From: Heterobilharzia americana
Taxonomy: Eukaryota; Platyhelminthes; Trematoda; Strigeidida; Schistosomatidae
Assembly (NCBI GenBank): GCA_944470555.2
Contig: OX104128.1
Coordinates: 40,221,920-40,285,919, forward strand
Direction: 5' to 3'
DNA length: 64,000 nt
Part shown: in pieces, positions 57,777 through 64,000 of the stretch
Numbering within the stretch: the stretch's first letter is position 1
Layout of the letters: the number at the start of each line of letters is the position of its first letter
Translations under genes and position numbers: made by a program
The notes under the pieces: generated by a model
What the model was told of the DNA's origin: nothing
Databases searched by the model: none
The model's input: the letters and a program-made list of their open reading frames with translations, nothing else

Positions 57777-58002
57777 TTGTTCATGTTTATTCAAGTTAGC
57801 CAATAGTAAGGCACGTTCTTCAAAAAATCCATCATAAGGACACTTATCCAATAAACGACAAGAGGAATAATGCGTGTCAGAGTGCAGAAGAAATCGAAGT
57901 AATCGTAGACGTAATCGTGCTACACCACCAGTCTTTGGTTGTTCTTCGCTAACTTTAAATGCAAATGGTTTATTAGCCGGTTGTAATGACTGTGCTCTAC
58001 GA
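57777..58002 (-). CDS. VPS39: VPS39/Vam6-like protein, CHCR exon (first recognised)
   Basis: Acceptor cattttttag ends at 58003; donor GAACAA|GTAAG starts at 57776. The exon supplies one base, then 75 codons: RRAQSLQPANKPFAFKVSEE, a variable part, then RLRLRLLRFLLHSDTHYSS and 'CRLLDKCPYDGFFEERALLL', ending ANLNKHEQ. Human VPS39 has 'RQKLLMFLEISSYYDPGRLICDFPFDGLLEERALLLGRMGKHEQ' (quoted in part), a strong family signature. The human protein is about 880 residues, so roughly the first 550-600 residues (CNH domain and early CHCR) must lie at higher coordinates, and I did not find them before 64000. Confidence 0.85.
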
Positions 58003-58504
58003 CTAAAAAATGAAATAGATCGTTTTAAAAACCAATAAGAAACACAATTAAGTGAAATCCAGATTACAGGGAAAACATTCTTGTATACGTTTGTCGGCAT
58101 GTACAAGTTATGCAATAAAGCCATCATCTTCCATTAACTGACTGACTAACTCAACAAAGAAAAACACTGGTGAGTACTTCAGTGATCTAATTTCCAATAA
58201 AGTTAAACTGCATACCGACAAATACGGCTTTCACCAATTGCTATAAGCACTCAACTTTAAACTAGCGGTTTACAGGTTTGAAGTCTACTCCAACTATCTT
58301 AGTTTTAACTGCCAGGTTCACCAAAATCTCGTATACAATAGGTGTGGCTCATTGCCTACTTCATGAACGTATGCCAACTTGTTGAGTGCATTTCCCTTCG
58401 AACTGTGAAACGATAAAACCAAAAGGAATAAAATATGAAAAAGCCAACGAAAGCAGATACGAGTGGAAGAAAGAATTTTCAACTTGAGGGTTTGGAGGGA
58501 TTTA

Positions 58505-58690
58505 TTGATTTCAAGTAGGTATTCGTCGTGAACTGAAATTATTTGGAGAAACATTGGAAACCTAAGAGCACTGGACAGCTGTTTCGTCCTAGAATGGGAC
58601 TCCTCAGTAGTGTGTACCTATGACCTTGTCAAGGATATAATCGAGGACCAATGTTTCTCCAACTTATGTCAATTCTCAAGAATACCTACT
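58505..58690 (-). repeat. SINE-2 single copy, most intact
   Basis: It matches the reverse complement of the right half of P1 (gggatttattgatttcaagt, gtattcgtcgtgaactg, 'tagtgtgtacctatgacctt', 'caaggatataatcgaggacc'). It has no inverted partner beside it, so it shows what one unit looks like alone. Confidence 0.6.
58566..58615 (-). ncRNA. Hammerhead ribozyme-like motif in SINE-2 (single copy)
   Basis: On the minus strand: CTGAGGA (58607-58601), stem II GTCC/GGAC with a CATTCTA loop, GAAA (58585-58582), helix III within ACAGCTGT (palindromic), cleavage GTC (58576-58574), stem I CACT with AGTG after one mismatched pair next to the core. The core is fully consensus. Together with SINE-1 this shows two families sharing one ribozyme plan. 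Confidence 0.6.
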
Positions 58691-59704
58691 GAAAAGAATT
58701 TTGTCACGAAAAAGATGTTGAATGTTTGCAACAAGATTGAAGAAAAGTGAGTATGAACAATTATGGGTTATCTAGAGTCATCCACTTACTGATTTCTATT
58801 GAAATTAATCAACAAATCCGTCATTTCTGAGATATATCAAGTACAAATAAATAAAACCGACTGTTTACATGATTAAAGTAACTGACGCTAATTATATCTC
58901 GTTCCTGCATACGCATCCAAGGTAAGTAATGTGTCAGCGTTTTCATTTTGTTTTAGTTTTTAATTTGCGTGATGCATAGAGATTGAATGGTTCACAAAAG
59001 TAACCACGAGTTAGATTCAGAACATGATTGATGTCAGTCTCTGTATTCAATAAAATATGCAAAAGTGCAGTAATTTTTCCTGGATAATGTTGCAGAAACA
59101 ATTTATAATCTGATATGTCTGAGTTGGGCTAGTACATGGGTTCAAATAATAAGCGAACGAGATAACGCAACAAGATACTCGGACTGAATACGAGTAATAT
59201 GACTGTTCTCTCTTACACCCTATACTTCACTAAGCCGTGAAAATCAGAAGACAAAAGACGTTCTGTGACGGCAGAATGACAACGACTTTTTTAGACAAAT
59301 ACATGGTAAATATATATTTACAAACTCTCAAAAAATGTAGCCATAAATGAACCAATTCGATTTGTTGTTTGTAGTCGAATTTTTCCAATCAGGTAATCAT
59401 ATCAGTGCATGCATAAATCATGACCTGGTCATGATCTGAACATGATTTGATCTATCGGTTGGCTTTTTGTCGCTACGTATCATAATCTATGATATGACTA
59501 GGAATAATAGAGTTCAAGGCATAATCCAGTAAATAAACAGACAGACAAATCAACGGAAAACCTCGCATAGAAGTGAACAGGTTCAAGTTGCCACACTCAC
59601 TGTAGTGAACAAAGAACAGGTGGATAGAATAAGAGTGATATCATAGTAAACAAAACTGTACGAGAGAATAGAAAATCTGAACTTAACGGTTGGTGCAAAT
59701 AATC
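58691..59704. other. Unassigned stretch
   Basis: No open frame with VPS39 similarity or other gene signal found. Plain AT-rich sequence. Confidence 0.3.
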
Positions 59705-60535
59705 AAGCTTTAGATGTCAAGGAGTGAAATACATCTGCACCACTCTGACCGATTTCCAGCAATGTCACCAACAGTCCTCAACCACTGGTTTCTATCGTCT
59801 CGGAGACCCCAGACAGGGAGTCTGCATCTCTCTACGCGGCTCAAACCAACAGTCAGGAACTTTGTCAACTGGTACCAGGTCTTGGTCTGGTCACCCTGAA
59901 CCCTCTTTCAACCTAATACAACTTTCTCTAGAATGGCACGTTCAGGTAAGAAGGTGACTCGTTATGCGTAACACATGTCCAAACTACCTCAGTAAATAGG
60001 AGTTAACAACCTCATCAACCGACTTATCTATCACCCTCTGCCTGACATCAAAATCGCCCATATGGTGATTCCACCATACACGAGCAATGCTATAAAGACA
60101 CCTGTGGTCAAAACCCTGCAACCGCTTTATGTTTTCTACTTATAACGGCCATGTCTTTCAGCCGTACAACAGGCAAGAACGAATTGTAGCGCAGTATACT
60201 AAACTTTTGATCGATAGTCGGATATCCCCTCAGTCGGGGCTACAGAAGGTGCAAGTGGGCAAATGCCAGACGGGTCTTCTACATCCCAGCTAAGAGATTT
60301 CGTCAGCAACCGATCCATTTGAGTCAATGCAACTCCCCAAGTAAGTGAAGTGGTCGATGCAATCCACTACTTCACTCCCTACTATTACACCAAGAGCAGT
60401 AGCAGACCAGTCCTGGGGCACCATCTTACATTTAACAGGCATGAGACGCATGCCAAACATACTTAAATTTCTGTTCAGATGACCCTGTGTTTTTTCAGCG
60501 TTCATCTAGAAAGTGGTACTGCATCAACGCGTATT
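59705..60535 (-). mobile_element. Family-A LINE, C-terminal RT and 3' part
   Basis: On the minus strand from 60505: NRNLSMFGMRLMPVKCKMVP, then a DWSA motif, 'VIVGSEVVDCIDHFTYLGSC' and DSNGSVADEIS, followed in other frames by 'TRLAFAHLHHL', 'RPRPGTS' and the terminal 'SGADVFHSL' block near 59720. It aligns with 42960-43960. It is 5'-truncated after the catalytic box. Confidence 0.75.
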
Positions 60536-61081
60536 ATACCAAGTAGCTGAACTAATATGCAACTATACTTCACCACAGTAAAAACGTTCTACTACAACGC
60601 CGAAAATTTTCTTCTGTGTAGTCAATACTGATCGTTATACAGAATTTGAAATCAGTGAGGAAGGTTGAAATGATCTAGACAAAAAAAGAATGAATAGTAA
60701 AAAGCAGATAATAAAATAACAAGATATCAGGTGAGTGTATCTGTCTTGCTACTGACGATTTCAAGCTAATACCACACCACCACAAACTGAAATACGATGA
60801 ATTCACAGAATTTCAGGCATATAAATTTAGATAAAGCGAAATGAACAAAAGTTTCACAATAAAATGATATCATCTTATTTTACGAATACTCGTCAGCTGC
60901 ATAGTTTCAAATTATAATGGTTATATGAACAAAATTATGTACATTTACATACTATGAAATATTTTATGATAGTAGCATATAAGGGAAATTTAAAATGAGG
61001 GGATCCAGGATATTGAGTGGAAAAACACACAACTATAATCATTTGACTATCTGAAATAGTCGTAGTTTAGCAGATTAGTAC
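60536..61081. other. Unassigned stretch
   Basis: Nothing recognised between the family-A LINE and the tRNA-like hairpin. Confidence 0.3.
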
Positions 61082-61240
61082 TTATACTGGGTGATGATTG
61101 AAGGTGGAATGAAAATTTGGACCGCGGTTGAACCTCATAGCTCAGTTGGTAGAGCATCGGGCTGGAAACCCGGTCGTAGCTGGTCCGAATTCGGCCACGG
61201 TCCAAATTTTCATTTCACCTTCAACCATTACCCAGTATAA
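61082..61240 (+). repeat. Hairpin element with tRNA-like core
   Basis: Arms 61082-61127 and 61195-61240 are 46-bp inverted complements with about four mismatches (sum 122322). The 67-nt loop has a good A box and D arm (tagctcagttggtagagca), an anticodon-like arm cggg-ctggaaa-cccg (loop CTGGAAA, anticodon GGA) and a worn B box/T arm (gctggtccgaattcggc). A real tRNA is unlikely: the 5' side has about eleven extra bases between the would-be acceptor strand and the D arm, and a Ser-type GGA anticodon would need a long variable arm. It may be a small pol III-driven, tRNA-derived element. Confidence 0.6.
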
Positions 61241-64000
61241 ACAACTATAAGGTTTACATCAAAGCAATGGTCAATTTGTAGGATTTGTAATAGGATGTTC
61301 AATAATTGTATGGCCGAAGAGGGGGGGGGGAAGGGTAAGAAAACGAACAACCGATACCAGCTAACACCTTAAGTAAGCTATGAAGAAATGACAGTTGCGA
61401 TCCATTTAAAAGCGTCTTTATAACAGCAGCTATCAACGTAATATCGTGTGTCTATGAAGCGGTCGCTATTTGCAATGGTTATAATCTTATTTCCTTTCTT
61501 CTTTGGAAAACGTTCTGCGAGCCAAACAGATGCTCCCCTCCCAGTCCTTCCAACATACTCAACACCACAAGTGTATGTAAATCCATAAACTCAACTGGAG
61601 GTGATGTGAGAGGAGCATTTGTTCAACTTGAACTGGTTCAGTGAGTATAAGGTATCATATACTGAGACAAGTTTGAATGCAGGAAAACTTCTTTTAGTAT
61701 TCCTTCGATCCTCATGTCTATTATCCTGAGTATTGTATCGCCCTTGAATGTAAGACATATGAATACCTTCTTTCAAACAACTGAATAGCTAATTCTTCCA
61801 AGATGTTCTTTCCATACTTCATAATAAATATTTTAGGGTTGGAGAGAAACGCCTTCAGCAACTTTGTACACTACGCAATAAGTCACACACTGGTGGGTGG
61901 AGAGTTTGAACCCGTGACCCATCGATTGGGAATCAACAGTCTACACAAACAAGTCATAGCTCCTACATACCTTAGAAATCCATATACTCACTCTAACTTC
62001 TTGTGGCTAATCTGTTATAAATCAAGTTATGATGAAACAAATATCTTTTACTTTTGTGAGATGAATGGGGATTTTTAATTTAGAGGTAGTCAGTCCATAA
62101 TGAATACTACCCCTAAATATCTTTTACAACAAAATTGTAGATTTATGTTCAGCAAACCAGTTAGAAGAATAGGATAGATACCCCAATATATTAAAGGGAT
62201 GGGGAGGGGTAGACTATCTACAGGTAGTCAGAGGGGGTGAATAGATTTCCAGAAATATCTATGAACTGATATTAACGGCTGGATGTGGAATAGTTTGTTA
62301 CTTGGTACTTCCATTAGCCCTAACTCAATGTACCCTAGATATAGGTAATTATTTAAGCAAGGTATTGTGAAATTATTTAGTTTTCTCCGAGAATAGGATA
62401 AGCAAAACAGAAGCGAGAATATTCCATTCATAGCAAAACAACAATAATGATTACTTACACTTTGTAACAAAAATTCTGAATCAGTTTACTGTCACGTAAA
62501 AAACTCATCATAGAATAGGGTTTGTGTATTAATCGTTTAACAATAATAATAATAGTATTAATAACAACATTAATAATAATACATAAGTCTATGATTCGGC
62601 AGTTACAGATTATCCTATGTTTAATTCTCGCTGCATCGACTTCAATATGAGCAATACGATGAACCGAAAAAGAAAAGAAACAGACAAATTAAAGTAAAAT
62701 CTTGCATAAAAGTGCATCGACCCCCGTCGCTTAAGTTTTTAACAGTATACGTAGGTTAAGTGAAAATATATGAAATCATAATAAAGTGTAGAAAAACTAT
62801 ATGAGAGGAATGAGAATAAATATATGAAGTTTGATAAGATGTTAGATTTTCAAAGACGATAAACAATAAATACATCTGTGCAAGTGTAATCCGATTTTGA
62901 GTCAACTTCACTCTTGAAAACTAATACCTTGAAAACCAAGAAACTAGGCAATCTACACTTCCTTAAAATGTATTTAAATTGATAGTTGGCGATTTCATGA
63001 GTTGGTGGTATATCTTAGTCTAATCCAACTTACTTATTTGCCAACATAATCCTACTTCAGCTGCCTATTACTGAAGAGGTAGTACGCAAGATATGTACCT
63101 ACTTAAGCCATCTCAGTCGTTTTAAACAGCTGGATAAGTTGATTCGCCCAAACTATCAAGTAATCTGTGCCTAAAATTAACACCAGATACAAACAAGGTT
63201 ACAGGGACATCGGTGATTGAAAAGCTGAAACCCTCTCATATCTTCTTTTAAAAAAAAGAAATATGAAGGTTGATAGCATAAAATGAAAACATCATTGAGG
63301 TGGATGACGTCCATTGAGGAATAACGGTACATTCCGCGGTTTTCCATACAATTTAATATCGATGGAATAAGTATCACATATTGAAAAGAGTCCAATGATG
63401 ACGTTTTTACTGTTCGGTGAAAACGACATACCCTATCGTAGAGTCTTTCAGACGTAGATTAAAACCTATAAGATAGAAATAAGGATTACAATTTTCTTCA
63501 GTAATACCTAACAGAGATGATGTTCTAAACGTAAGCATCAGATGAATGCAAAGTATTTTATAAGTTTATGCGTTGTTTGACTCCTAAGATACCGCTGCCC
63601 CTCACCTAAACTTGCTGAAAACAAAATACACTATTAAACGATAAGTTTGTTATGCTGCTAAGCTTATATTTGGATATAACTATCAAGATCCTTCAGAGAA
63701 GTTCGGAATCCATGAAAGCCTACTCAAGTAATCATGCAAACGTCAGACTGGTTGAAGAGACAGTATCAATAGGCCTGGGAATAACCAAGGGGATTGTAAG
63801 TGTATAAACCTACCAATGTATTTTGTATATACTTTTGCAATATCCTACCCCCCTTTCTGTTTTCAAAGGAACTGAACGACTCTCTAGGGTAGAACATGAA
63901 AGTTATTATTCAACACACCATATTTATACATCAGGTTATATTGAAGTAAAAGCAAAATTTGTCTATAAAAAACTACACAACTCACATTAAAGCTGTTGCA
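61241..64000. other. Unassigned stretch to the end of the window
   Basis: Contains a G run (about 61320-61330), a TAA/AAT microsatellite (about 62541-62582) and otherwise AT-rich sequence. 'gagtttgaacccgtgaccca' (about 61901-61920) looks like another worn B box. The 5' exons of the VPS39-like gene were looked for and not found here. Confidence 0.3.

Noticed and set aside
61128..61194. tRNA-Ser(GGA) gene
   Set aside because: The acceptor and D arm are separated by extra bases, there is no long variable arm as Ser tRNAs need, and the B box is imperfect. It is listed as a tRNA-like repeat.
1..64000. CRISPR arrays, bacterial operons, phage or viral genes
   Set aside because: No regularly spaced direct repeats, no Shine-Dalgarno-led gene runs and no viral proteins are visible. 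All repeats fit eukaryotic retroelements.

Overview
The window looks like nuclear DNA of a blood fluke (Schistosoma or a very close relative). It is AT-rich and eukaryotic: short exons with GT/AG borders lie in introns of several kilobases, and most of the rest is retroelement debris. Repeats with schistosome-type hammerhead ribozyme signatures, RTE-type (SR2-like) and CR1-type LINE fragments and a Penelope-like element all point the same way. I see no operon, CRISPR array, phage or bacterial feature.

Host genes. (1) Minus strand, about 4.0-15.6 kb: part of a diflavin reductase that best fits methionine synthase reductase (MTRR). Three firm exons (13362-13702, 8252-7863, 4510-4006) join in phase and carry the linker, the FAD-binding domain and the start of the NADPH-binding domain. 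A candidate further linker exon lies near 15.4-15.6 kb. The FMN domain and the C-terminus were not found. (2) Minus strand, 50.07-58.0 kb: the last four exons of a VPS39/Vam6-like vesicle-tethering subunit, joining in phase to a stop codon at 50067. (3) Plus strand, 46.3-46.7 kb: the last exon of a single-pass membrane protein with an EGF-like module. (4) Around 47.7-48.2 kb: a broken coding-like segment, perhaps a retrocopy.

Mobile DNA by region. 0-6 kb: SINE-like hammerhead repeats. 6.4-12.8 kb: an RTE 3' fragment, then a 5'-truncated LINE ('family A'), then a 45-bp-armed hairpin. 18.0-20.7 kb: a Penelope-like element with 364-bp inverted terminal repeats around a broken RT and GIY-YIG ORF. 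22.6-25.7 kb: a nearly whole but dead RTE element on the minus strand. 27.6-28.3 kb: a CR1-like RT fragment on the minus strand. 28.6-36.8 kb: an 8,200-bp structure of two 1,713-bp inverted arms around a 4.8-kb spacer. 38-44 kb: several CR1-like 3' ends and a second family-A LINE. 45-61 kb: more SINE pairs, LINE tails and a tRNA-like hairpin, many of them inside VPS39 introns.

The main thread is a dense set of hammerhead-like motifs. I count sixteen, on both strands, in at least five repeat types (three SINE-like families, the Penelope-like element and one further repeat). Several SINE copies occur as head-to-head inverted pairs. Four motifs keep the whole consensus core (CTGANGA, GAAA and GTC). 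Hammerheads in schistosome SINEs and in Penelope-like elements are established knowledge; the repeated inverted pairing seen here is the less familiar part.
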